Positions 35,435 to 43,537 of a stretch of DNA of 64,000 nt are shown here, one piece after another (within the stretch, counting starts at the first letter, position 1; each line of letters starts with the position of its first letter). The notes under the pieces were generated by a model. The model was not told where the DNA came from and made no database searches. It saw nothing but the letters and a program-made list of their open reading frames with translations. The position numbers and the translations under genes are program-made. Location of the stretch: assembly GCF_028464225.1 (NCBI RefSeq), contig NZ_JAQPCN010000002.1:124001-188000 (forward strand). The letters are read 5' to 3'. Source of the stretch: Zeaxanthinibacter sp. PT1 (lineage in GTDB: Bacteria; Bacteroidota; Bacteroidia; Flavobacteriales; Flavobacteriaceae).

Positions 35435-35510
35435 AAGAGGGCCGGGAACTCTGATGTGATAGGCGCAGCATCAGGATAGACAGGGGCTTATTGATAAAAG
35501 GATATGTATT

Positions 35511-36266
35511 ATGGACCAGGAGTTAACGATTAAAAGATTCACCGAAGTTCGCAGGGCATTAGGGTATACCCAGGCAGAGTTCGCCCAGTTATTAGGCATA
35601 TCCAGCACTACTGCGGATATTGAAAGGGGAAGGACCAAACTATCCGGTAAGGTGGTTGCCGAACTCCTGAAAACCTTCAAGATTAATCCGCTGTGGTTAT
35701 ATGGGGAAAGCGATCAGCAATACCTGGAAACCGCTAATGTGAATGTCATTCCAAAGGTGGTGACCGTCGATTCTGCTGACCGCGATAATATGGTCCTGGT
35801 CAATGCCAAGGCAGCAGCCGGATATCCTCAGAATATTCAGGATACGAGTTGGTACCAGCAACTGCCAGCGTTTGACCTTCCCTTACCCGAGTTCAGGAAT
35901 GCCACTTACCGGGGATTCCAGGTAGAAGGAGACAGTATGCTGCCCAATCTTAGACCGGGAGAGTGGGTTCTTGCCAAGGCTGTAGAGAGTTTAGAAGATG
36001 TAAGTGCTAACAAGATGTATGTGGTGGTATTACAGGATGCGGTACTGGTTAAAAAGATAGAAAGGCCGCCTAACAGCAGGAGGGTAATGCTCATTTCCCT
36101 TAACGAGACCTACCCGCCATACGAGGTAGACCCCCAGCATATCCAGGAGCTCTGGCAGGTGAGCAGTAAGATCACATTTGGTCTGGATGCAACCACCGAA
36201 AAAGGATTATTAAAGCAACTGCAGGAATCCATGGACGACCTTAAACGCCAGCTGGGTAAATCCTGA
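35511..36266 (+). CDS. LexA-like XRE/S24 transcriptional regulator
   Basis: A 251-aa regulator. Residues 6-65 form a Cro/XRE helix-turn-helix (TQAEFAQLLGISSTTADIERG). Residues about 95-225 form an S24 peptidase domain with nucleophile S142 (VEGDSMLPNL) and a general-base lysine at 181 or 182 (AVLVKKIE). Upstream, KAAAGYPQN places an Ala103-Gly104 bond 38 residues before the serine, as in LexA, UmuD and CI-type self-cleavage. RecA-stimulated autocleavage is therefore plausible. The end (GLLKQLQESMDDLKRQLG) looks like a short coiled coil. It is transcribed away from the radical SAM repair operon across the dyad array, so it is probably that array's repressor. Confidence 0.82.
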   Translation: MDQELTIKRFTEVRRALGYTQAEFAQLLGISSTTADIERGRTKLSGKVVAELLKTFKINPLWLYGESDQQYLETANVNVIPKVVTVDSADRDNMVLVNAKAAAGYPQNIQDTSWYQQLPAFDLPLPEFRNATYRGFQVEGDSMLPNLRPGEWVLAKAVESLEDVSANKMYVVVLQDAVLVKKIERPPNSRRVMLISLNETYPPYEVDPQHIQELWQVSSKITFGLDATTEKGLLKQLQESMDDLKRQLGKS

Positions 36267-36289
36267 TCTGCAAATAGGGAATTAATCTA

Positions 36290-37972
36290 TCAATAACCAA
36301 CAGCGGTATCGTCACCCCTTGGATCGGCTCCGCCTTCCAGTCGACCATCCTCTAAGATCTTAATGGCATCTACCTTCCCGATGACCGGTGTACGTCCTTG
36401 GTTAATATGGTACCCTTTAGATTCCAGTGTTTTAATAAGCTCCTCGGAAAAAGCTTCGGGCTCAAAGACGATCTCGTCCGGCAGCCACTGGTGATGAAAC
36501 CTCGGGGCATTTACTGCCTCCTGCATGCTCAGGTTAAACTCCTGTACGTTGAGAATGGTCTGTGCTACTGCGGTTATGATGGTAGAACCACCGGGGGTAC
36601 CCACTACCATCCATAGCTTTCCATCTTTTTCCACTATGGTCGGGGTCATACTGCTCAGCATTCGCTTACCCGGTGCTATACTATTGGCTTCGGCACCGAT
36701 AAGACCAAACATATTGGGAACACCTGCCTTAGCACTAAAATCGTCCATTTCATTGTTGAGGAAGAAGCCCAGTTCATCAGAATAGAGTTTAGAACCGTAG
36801 GCTCCGTTCAGGGTGGTGGTTACGGAAACAGCATTACCCTCCGAATCCACTATAGAATAGTGAGTTGTTTCCATACTTTCGGCCATCTGCACCTGTCCTT
36901 CCCTGATCTCCTCTGAAGGTGTGGCCTGCTTAAAACTGAAATCGGACATCCTTTCCTGCAGGTAGCTCTCGCTCAACAGGTAATCTAATGGAATATCCAC
37001 AAAGTCCGGATCTCCCAGGTAGTAATTCCGGTCTGCATAAGCCCTTCTGAAGGCTTCGGTCAGCAACTGTATGGATTCTGCACTGTTATGTCCGAATTTC
37101 GACAAGTTATAAGGCGCGATCATTCTGAAGATCTGGTTCATGGTCACCCCACCACTGCTGGGGGGGCTCATGGAAATAATTCGCAGGTCCTCGTAATTGA
37201 AAATAACGGGCTGTCGCCATTTGGCCTCGTATGCGGCCAGGTCTTCGGTGGTCACATAACCGCCTCTTTGCTGTATGAATTTGGCAAGGGTTTGTGCTAT
37301 ATCGCCCTTATAAAAAGCATCCCTCCCATGCAATGAAATTTGTGTGAGTGTTTCTGCCAGGGCAGGGTATTTTAGGCTATCACCGGCCTTACACTGAGTG
37401 TAGAAGAAGGTGCTGTCCCCGCTGACTTCCAAGATCTCATCACGGTATTTATCTAATCGTTCTGCTTGTTTTTCTGTGACGACAACCCCGTTTTTTGCCA
37501 GGGCTATCACAGGGGCAAAGATCTCCTCTATAGGGAGGGAACCAAATTTTTTATGAACCTCGAATACCCCTGCTACGGTCCCCGGTACCCCGACAGCGGT
37601 AGCTCCTATCCTGCTTCTTCCCGGGATAACGTTCCCGAGCGAATCCAGGTACATATCCTTATCAGCAGAAAGGGGGGCCATTTCCCGGTAATCCAGCGCA
37701 CCGACATCTCCGTCAGCTTTCCTGTAGACCATAAAACCGCCACCTCCTAAATTACCGGCAAAGGGGTAAGCCACAGCCAATGCCATCTCTGTAGCCACCA
37801 TGGCATCAAATGCGTTACCGCCTTTCTTCAGGATTTCCACCCCTATTCGGGATGCTTCTTCCCTGGCCGATACTACCATCGCCTTTTCCGCAACAAACCC
37901 GGTGGGTTCTGCTTCTTTCCGGGCACATGAAATTATAAGTAAAAGAGGGATCAGGTAAATGAGTCGTCGCAT
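36290..37972 (-). CDS. ggt: Gamma-glutamyltranspeptidase, lipoprotein
   Basis: Cleaves the gamma-glutamyl bond of glutathione and related compounds and transfers the glutamyl group to water or amino acids. The 560-aa precursor is a lipoprotein (IISC, cysteine 16). Self-cleavage should occur before T369 in METTHYS, giving large and small subunits; NLGGGGFMV in the large and SSMTPTIV plus TPGGSTII in the small subunit are the expected binding loops. Its ATG lies 22 bases inside the 3' end of the ACP phosphodiesterase gene upstream, suggesting coupled translation. Confidence 0.94.
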   Translation of the reverse strand: MRRLIYLIPLLLIISCARKEAEPTGFVAEKAMVVSAREEASRIGVEILKKGGNAFDAMVATEMALAVAYPFAGNLGGGGFMVYRKADGDVGALDYREMAPLSADKDMYLDSLGNVIPGRSRIGATAVGVPGTVAGVFEVHKKFGSLPIEEIFAPVIALAKNGVVVTEKQAERLDKYRDEILEVSGDSTFFYTQCKAGDSLKYPALAETLTQISLHGRDAFYKGDIAQTLAKFIQQRGGYVTTEDLAAYEAKWRQPVIFNYEDLRIISMSPPSSGGVTMNQIFRMIAPYNLSKFGHNSAESIQLLTEAFRRAYADRNYYLGDPDFVDIPLDYLLSESYLQERMSDFSFKQATPSEEIREGQVQMAESMETTHYSIVDSEGNAVSVTTTLNGAYGSKLYSDELGFFLNNEMDDFSAKAGVPNMFGLIGAEANSIAPGKRMLSSMTPTIVEKDGKLWMVVGTPGGSTIITAVAQTILNVQEFNLSMQEAVNAPRFHHQWLPDEIVFEPEAFSEELIKTLESKGYHINQGRTPVIGKVDAIKILEDGRLEGGADPRGDDTAVGY

Positions 37973-38553
37973 AGTCTCAGGTATTTATCTTTGGCAAAAG
38001 ATATAACTTCTTCAAAAAATAAGGTGAATTCAATTTCAAAAACGGTGTAATGTTCTTGCAGGTCTTCTACGGCAAAATTCATTTTACTGCGATTCTGTGT
38101 TCTGCGGTTCATTCCATTTAACACCCGGGAGATCCCGTCAATAGAGGCGTAGCTCAATAACCAATTGTCCGTGACCAGGTAGGGCATCATCCGTTGTACC
38201 CCTTCTGGTAATATCTCAAAATTCGTCTCGAGCAGATCATAAAACCGATCTGTATACAAGGGTAGGGGCATGCTGGAATAGCGCTGCCAGTTCTTGGCGA
38301 GGAAATGATCGTAAAATATGTCGACGATCACCCTGCTGTAGTGACTGTAATTCTTATGCAAACGTTTGCTACTCTGTTTGGTAATGGGATGTGCGTCAGT
38401 AAAAGTATCGATGGCGCGGTGCAATAATATTCCTTTTTGAATGCGGTCGGGGTAATGCTTAAACTTATTACCCTTGATACTGTCTGCTATAAAATTCCCA
38501 ATGGTGATCTCGTCATCTTCAAAGGAAAGGTAGATATGCGCAAGGAAATTCAT
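37951..38553 (-). CDS. ACP phosphodiesterase family protein (DUF479)
   Basis: A 200-aa helical HD-like hydrolase recognised by MNFLAHIYLSFEDDEITIGNFIADSIKG and LHRAIDTFTDAHP, both holding the metal-binding histidines and aspartates of AcpH. AcpH removes 4'-phosphopantetheine from acyl carrier protein; other DUF479 proteins may have other substrates. It overlaps ggt by 22 bases on the same strand. It is divergent from glmM with 88 bp between starts. Confidence 0.87.
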   Translation of the reverse strand: MNFLAHIYLSFEDDEITIGNFIADSIKGNKFKHYPDRIQKGILLHRAIDTFTDAHPITKQSSKRLHKNYSHYSRVIVDIFYDHFLAKNWQRYSSMPLPLYTDRFYDLLETNFEILPEGVQRMMPYLVTDNWLLSYASIDGISRVLNGMNRRTQNRSKMNFAVEDLQEHYTVFEIEFTLFFEEVISFAKDKYLRLCDDSFT

Positions 38554-38613
38554 AGGTAACAGCTTAGGATCTCGAATTTACAAATTCACAACACAGCATC
38601 CTCATAAGAGATG

Positions 38614-38621
38614 TATATTTG
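38614..38621 (+). promoter_or_regulatory. Candidate -7 element for glmM
   Basis: TATATTTG, 20 bases before the ATG of glmM, fits TAnnTTTG. No TTG at ideal spacing is present, so only the -7 half is supported. Confidence 0.4.
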
Positions 38622-38641
38622 CCAAAAAGTAAGAAGAACAT

Positions 38642-40036
38642 ATGACACTGATCAAATCCATTTCAGGGATAAGGGGCACCATTGGAGGTCGCCCGAATGA
38701 TAACCTCACACCTATAGATACTGTAAAATTTGCCGCGGCTTACGGACGATGGCTGCAAATGCATACAGGCCGGATGGCATTAAAAGTGGTCATTGGTCGT
38801 GATGCAAGGATATCCGGGGAAATGATACAGAACTTGGTGGTATCTACCTTGGTTGGTTTAGGTATTGATGTGATAGATCTAGGTCTCTCTACTACGCCTA
38901 CAGTAGAGATCGCCGTTCCCCTTGAGAAAGCTGATGGGGGAATTATCCTTACTGCCAGCCATAACCCCAAGCAATGGAACGCTTTAAAATTACTTAACGG
39001 GAAAGGCGAATTCTTGGATGCTGCACAAGGTGCTACCATCCTGGATATCGCGGAACGTGAAGATTTCAGTTTTGCTACCGTAGATTCCCTGGGATCTGTC
39101 TTGAACAATGACGCTTATATGGATATTCATATCGATGAAGTCCTGGACCTGGAATTGGTCGATGCGGATGTTATCAGGGAGAAAAAATTTAAAGTAGTAG
39201 TAGACGGAGTTAATTCATCCGGGGGTATTGCCATCCCCATGCTGCTTGAAGCCTTAGGGGTGGAAGTCGTAAAATTATATTGTGATCCTACCGGTCAATT
39301 TCCCCATAACCCGGAACCCCTTAAAGAACATCTAGGAGATATCTGTAAGATGGTCGTGGCTGAGAAGGCAGATTTTGGGATCGTTGTGGACCCCGATGTG
39401 GACCGACTGGCCTTTATCAGCAATGATGGAGAAATGTTCGGGGAAGAATACACCCTTGTTGCCTGCGCAGATTACGTATTAGGAAAGAAGAAAGGAGATA
39501 CAGTGTCTAACCTGTCGTCTTCCAGGGCATTGAGGGATATTACAGAGAAGCATGGCGGAAAGTACCACGCTGCAGCAGTAGGAGAGGTGAATGTGGTGTC
39601 GCAAATGAAAGAAGTGAATGCCGTTATTGGCGGTGAAGGTAATGGTGGAATTATTTACCCTGCAAGCCACTACGGAAGGGATGCCCTGGTAGGTACAGCC
39701 TTATTCTTAATGTTGCTTTCAGAAAGGGGAGGAACAGTTGCGGAATTAAAAGCTTCCTACCCAGCCTATTTTATGAGCAAAAAGAAAATAGAACTTACCC
39801 CGGAGCTGAATGTAGACATGCTTCTCCAGGAGATGGCAGATAAATACAGCAATGAAGACATCTCTACCATAGATGGGGTCAAGATCGATTTTTCAGAAAG
39901 CTGGGTACACCTGCGTAAATCCAATACAGAACCCATCATCCGAATCTATACAGAAGCCAAAAGCCAGCAAGAGGCAGATGCTCTGGGCGACAGGATTATG
40001 GAAGAGATCAGGGCGACGGCCGGGATCACCTCCTAG
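38642..40036 (+). CDS. glmM: Phosphoglucosamine mutase
   Basis: Interconverts glucosamine 6-phosphate and glucosamine 1-phosphate for UDP-GlcNAc synthesis, via a phosphoserine. S106 lies in the active-site loop TASHNP; the Mg site is DPDVDRLAF near residue 245; the sugar-binding loop GEGNGGIIYP near 332 and the phosphate loop RKSNTEPIIRIY near 425 complete the four domains. At 464 aa it is slightly longer than E. coli GlmM. Phosphomannomutase activity cannot be excluded from sequence alone, but Bacteroidota usually carry one enzyme of this type as GlmM. Confidence 0.9.
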   Translation: MTLIKSISGIRGTIGGRPNDNLTPIDTVKFAAAYGRWLQMHTGRMALKVVIGRDARISGEMIQNLVVSTLVGLGIDVIDLGLSTTPTVEIAVPLEKADGGIILTASHNPKQWNALKLLNGKGEFLDAAQGATILDIAEREDFSFATVDSLGSVLNNDAYMDIHIDEVLDLELVDADVIREKKFKVVVDGVNSSGGIAIPMLLEALGVEVVKLYCDPTGQFPHNPEPLKEHLGDICKMVVAEKADFGIVVDPDVDRLAFISNDGEMFGEEYTLVACADYVLGKKKGDTVSNLSSSRALRDITEKHGGKYHAAAVGEVNVVSQMKEVNAVIGGEGNGGIIYPASHYGRDALVGTALFLMLLSERGGTVAELKASYPAYFMSKKKIELTPELNVDMLLQEMADKYSNEDISTIDGVKIDFSESWVHLRKSNTEPIIRIYTEAKSQQEADALGDRIMEEIRATAGITS

Positions 40037-40055
40037 TCCTCGCGCTATAATTTGT

Positions 40056-40083
40056 AAACCCCGGGAAACCGGGGTTTCTTTTT
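40056..40083 (+). terminator. Intrinsic terminator of glmM
   Basis: A nine-bp stem AAACCCCGG/CCGGGGTTT with a GAAA tetraloop, followed by CTTTTT, 20 bases after the stop codon. Confidence 0.88.
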
Positions 40084-40108
40084 GATGGAAAGTAGCGACT
40101 ATTAAGAA

Positions 40109-40987
40109 TCAGGCCCCTGCTTTTTTGCGATGTTTCCATCGGCGGTGCGTCCATAAGTAATAGGCTGGAGCTGTGCGGATTCGATCCTCGGTCAGTGCCA
40201 TAAATGTATCAGTGATCTCGTGTTCTTGGGTATTCCCGCCATTCAAGGTAATAGGGACCAATTCAAAAGTGTAATAGCCCCTTTTAATTTTTGTGACGCG
40301 GGCAAAATATACGGCCAGGTCCAATTTGCGAGCAAGGTCTTCCGGCCCGGTGAAGATAGGAACATAATGTCCCATAAAATTATTCCAGTACTTTGCCCGG
40401 TGTTTTTGAGGAGATTGGTCGGCCACGATCCCATACAGTGACCTTATGCCCTCTTTTTCATTTTTTACTATAGTTCTTACGGTCTCTTTCTGGTGAATGG
40501 GCTCTGCTCCCCATTTGGAGCGTATATTGCGAACCAATTGATCAAAATACCGGTTATTGATCTTCTGGTACACCGCATATCCCTTAGATTTTATCAGCCT
40601 GTTCAGGATTACACTCCATTCCCAGTTCCCGTAATGTGCAGTAAGCACCAGGGTGCTCTTATGTTTTTCAGATTCCAGTAAGGTATCCAGGTTTATTATT
40701 CGATAGTGCTTCTCCAATTGGGCCTGGCTGAAGTTCATGGTCCTGGTCATTTCCAGGAACATATCGCACATATGTTTGTAGAACTCTTTCCGGATTCTGA
40801 AGAGTTCTTCTTCTACTTTCTCCGGGAAACATAGTTTCAGGTTGTCCAGGACGACTTTTTTCCGATATCCCACAACATGGAATATGAGTATGTAGATGAC
40901 GTCTGATACCCCGTAAAATATACGGGCCGGAAGTATGGAAAGTAACCACAAAAAGGGGTAGGAGAGGATGTAGATGAGTAGTTGCAT
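40109..40987 (-). CDS. LpxL/HtrB-family lysophospholipid acyltransferase
   Basis: Adds an acyl chain to lipid A or a related lipid at the inner membrane. From the ATG at 40987 it is 292 aa. One membrane helix near the N-terminus (LLIYILSYPFLWLLSILPA) precedes the catalytic HYGNWE motif (H-x4-D/E). The LpxL-like segments ADQSPQKHRAKYW and FTGPEDLARKL follow. A longer reading from TTG at 41008 is possible, but that codon overlaps a TAnnTTTG promoter element for this gene, so I prefer the internal ATG. It is divergent from the rhomboid gene. Confidence 0.88.
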   Translation of the reverse strand: MQLLIYILSYPFLWLLSILPARIFYGVSDVIYILIFHVVGYRKKVVLDNLKLCFPEKVEEELFRIRKEFYKHMCDMFLEMTRTMNFSQAQLEKHYRIINLDTLLESEKHKSTLVLTAHYGNWEWSVILNRLIKSKGYAVYQKINNRYFDQLVRNIRSKWGAEPIHQKETVRTIVKNEKEGIRSLYGIVADQSPQKHRAKYWNNFMGHYVPIFTGPEDLARKLDLAVYFARVTKIKRGYYTFELVPITLNGGNTQEHEITDTFMALTEDRIRTAPAYYLWTHRRWKHRKKAGA

Positions 40988-41005
40988 GCAGTATTTTACT
41001 GTGGG

Positions 41006-41023
41006 CAAATATACTTATATTTG
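41006..41023. promoter_or_regulatory. Back-to-back -7 elements for the acyltransferase and rhomboid genes
   Basis: On the minus strand 41013-41006 reads TATATTTG and on the plus strand 41016-41023 also reads TATATTTG, two bases apart. Both match TAnnTTTG. Leaders would be about a dozen bases (acyltransferase) and about 15 (rhomboid). Ideal -33 partners are lacking. Confidence 0.45.
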
Positions 41024-41044
41024 GCCCTAAATTAAGTACTGCCT

Positions 41045-41695
41045 ATGAATATTGCCCTGGTAACCCTGGCTGTGATCGCAGCGAACGCCTTAATATCAAT
41101 AAAAGGGTTTAATGATCTTAGTTTTTTTGAGCGTTATAAATTCGGAATTGGCCAGATCCAGGCGGGTCAAAAGGAGCGAATGATCACTTCGGGTTTTCTC
41201 CATGTAGACATCGCGCATCTTTTCCTGAATATGTTCACGCTCTTCTTCTTTGCCGATGTGGTTATTGCCTGGTTTGGCTCTGTAAAGTTTTTGTTGCTCT
41301 ACTTTGTGAGCTTATTGGCCGGTAGTCTCCTGGCTTTATATTTTCATAGGAACGAATATTATTACAGCGCGGTAGGGGCCAGTGGTGCAGTAACCGGTGT
41401 ATTGTATGCTGCCATCCTCCTACAACCCAATGACCCCTTGTATTTTATCTTTCTTCCCACAGTCGGGATACCTGCTTATATCCTGGGAGTTGGATACTTG
41501 CTATATTCCATTTATGGTATGAAGAAAAGAGTAGGGAACATAGGTCATACAGCTCATTTTGGCGGAGCAGTCGGGGGCTACATCACCACCCTGCTTTTTA
41601 AGCCGGATCTTTTGGTTACCGATACCTGGATGGTCCTGTTGCTCGCGATTCCGATTGCCCTGCTCTTTATCCTTCAGAAAATGGGAAAGCTATAG
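41045..41695 (+). CDS. Rhomboid family intramembrane serine protease
   Basis: Cleaves membrane proteins inside the bilayer. Six hydrophobic helices fit a 216-aa minimal rhomboid. The catalytic serine is S113 in GASGAV and the histidine is H171 in HTAHFGGA; the HLFLNM segment near residue 58 with its preceding HVD matches the H-x-x-x-N oxyanion helix. It has no extra soluble domain. Substrates are unknown. It is transcribed alone from a short divergent promoter region. Confidence 0.9.
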   Translation: MNIALVTLAVIAANALISIKGFNDLSFFERYKFGIGQIQAGQKERMITSGFLHVDIAHLFLNMFTLFFFADVVIAWFGSVKFLLLYFVSLLAGSLLALYFHRNEYYYSAVGASGAVTGVLYAAILLQPNDPLYFIFLPTVGIPAYILGVGYLLYSIYGMKKRVGNIGHTAHFGGAVGGYITTLLFKPDLLVTDTWMVLLLAIPIALLFILQKMGKL

Positions 41696-41836
41696 CGCCC
41701 TATTAAGGCTGTTCACATGAAATTTTGGCTAATTACTGTAATTCAAGGTGTTTTTCTTACCGAATATCGAAAAAGGACAAGAAATAGGATATTCGTTCGT
41801 TAGTGTAAAGCCCTACATTAACAAAAACACCTATTT

Positions 41837-43465
41837 ATGCTTAAGAAGATCCCCCTGGTTGTGGTCGCTGTTTCACTATTGGCTACCTCTTGTTCTGATC
41901 AGACGACAATCTACCAAGACAACCTTACGGATACCGTCGTCACCGAAAATGACGCAACCGTATTGCAACCCAGTGTTTCATTCTCAGTAGCCGGAGTGCT
42001 AGACATCTATGAAGATGATGCTCCCGGCGCTAACGGCAAAGGTGCTGCAGACACAGCGGGTAATTACCCATTGAGCCTGGTGGCCCAAGTGAGTCCCCCA
42101 AATAGCCTGCTTACAGCCTCTCACGTGGATGTAGAAGGTGACTTTGCCTATGTGTCTTATAATGTGGTGAATGAAACCTTTTCCGGTGCCATTGAGATCA
42201 TCAATATCTCCAATCCCCATGACCCCAGGGTTACCTCCAGGGTGGTCTACAGGAATGCGGATATCAATGCCCTTCAATATCACAATGGTCATGTATATGC
42301 CGTAGGCGGTGTAGATGCCATGATCTCCGATGCCGCTCCCAGCAATTCCTTTATAGCAAAGATCCCGGTAAACGCCGGAGATTTTTCTAATCTCAGTGGG
42401 ATCATATACGGTTTCCAGCAAGGATTTACAGCCAATGATGTATTTATCCACAATGACGAAGTTTTGGTGACCAGTGGAAAAGACGGCTCGCTGACGGTTT
42501 ACAGTCAGAATGACCTGACACTGCAAGATGAATTTATGTATGCCGATCTCAGGTCCCTCTCGATCAGGGGCGAAGAGATCGCTTTATTGGATGCTTCCCA
42601 AGGTGTAAAGGTTTTGGATAAAAAATATAAGACAGTCCGTGAGATAAACATCAATACAGATTTTGGTCCATCCACCAAAAAGACCTTGAAGTTTCACGAC
42701 GACAGGATCATGGTTTCCGAAGCTGCCAAAGGAACCGGGGTCTATTCGCTGTCTGACGGAGCTCTGCTGGATTATATCCCAATTATGGTAGACCCGGAAG
42801 GGGTTAGCCCGGGAGACCAGGTAACCAATGCCGTGGCGACCAATGACGGGCTGCTGATGATGGCCAACGGCGGCGCCGGCCTTAGTCTTACAGAAATTGA
42901 GAATGGCAGTTCTAAGGTCGTGGGAGTGGTAGAGCTGAGAGGCTCTATCAACTATGTGGCTTCTAAAGGCGATTATATATTTGCTGCTTCCGGATCAGAA
43001 GGCCTGCAGATTATTAAAATGAACCGTCCTGCGGAAACGTTGGTAGACCGATGTTCTGATCTTCCAGAATATACAGGGAGTGATAAATTTTCTGTAAATG
43101 TCGGGGAATCTGTGGCCTACAGTGGTGCAAAAAGATTAAACCATATTGTCAATAAAGGAGCTTTACTTCTCTGTGGCTCGTGGTCTATCCGTAATGCTGT
43201 GAGTATTGAAGCCGATGCCCTTATGGAATTAAATGGCGTACTGATCGTAGGTCGTAATAATGGACGTAAAGATATAACGGTTAAAAAAGGTGCAACCTTT
43301 AAGATAGAAGGTGACATGATCTTGTACGGAAATTTGAAAGTAGAGGAAGGAGCAACACTGGAATTTCTCGGTGATTCATCCGTCGCTAATGTTTTCGGGG
43401 ATGTGGTTATACATGAAAATGCCACGGTGAAAGGTAATTTTGAAGATGTAAGGGGTAAATTCTAA
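41837..43465 (+). CDS. LVIVD-type beta-propeller lipoprotein with C-terminal beta-helix
   Basis: A 542-aa lipoprotein (lipobox ATSC, cysteine 19). Residues about 75-400 contain repeated strand modules with IEIINISNPHDPRV as the clearest LVIVD-like repeat, so a beta-propeller is likely. Residues about 425-542 turn into a ladder of short hydrophobic strands (INDITVKK-like steps such as ALMELNGVLIVG, GATFKIEGDMILYG, GATLEFLGDSSV), typical of a right-handed beta-helix. No catalytic residues are apparent. It is probably a surface-exposed protein for glycan or protein binding; that is inference. Terminated by a strong shared hairpin. Confidence 0.72.
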   Translation: MLKKIPLVVVAVSLLATSCSDQTTIYQDNLTDTVVTENDATVLQPSVSFSVAGVLDIYEDDAPGANGKGAADTAGNYPLSLVAQVSPPNSLLTASHVDVEGDFAYVSYNVVNETFSGAIEIINISNPHDPRVTSRVVYRNADINALQYHNGHVYAVGGVDAMISDAAPSNSFIAKIPVNAGDFSNLSGIIYGFQQGFTANDVFIHNDEVLVTSGKDGSLTVYSQNDLTLQDEFMYADLRSLSIRGEEIALLDASQGVKVLDKKYKTVREININTDFGPSTKKTLKFHDDRIMVSEAAKGTGVYSLSDGALLDYIPIMVDPEGVSPGDQVTNAVATNDGLLMMANGGAGLSLTEIENGSSKVVGVVELRGSINYVASKGDYIFAASGSEGLQIIKMNRPAETLVDRCSDLPEYTGSDKFSVNVGESVAYSGAKRLNHIVNKGALLLCGSWSIRNAVSIEADALMELNGVLIVGRNNGRKDITVKKGATFKIEGDMILYGNLKVEEGATLEFLGDSSVANVFGDVVIHENATVKGNFEDVRGKF

Positions 43466-43487
43466 TAATACATTCTATACCCTAAAT

Positions 43488-43518
43488 AAAAAAGCCCGTT
43501 GATCAACGGGCTTTTTTT
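43488..43518. terminator. Bidirectional intrinsic terminator
   Basis: A perfect 18-bp palindrome, GCCCGTTGATCAACGGGC, flanked by A6 on the left and T7 on the right, between two converging genes. It can stop both the lipoprotein transcript (plus) and the TlpA transcript (minus). Confidence 0.93.
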
Positions 43519-43537
43519 ATTTTAAATATGGTTTTAC

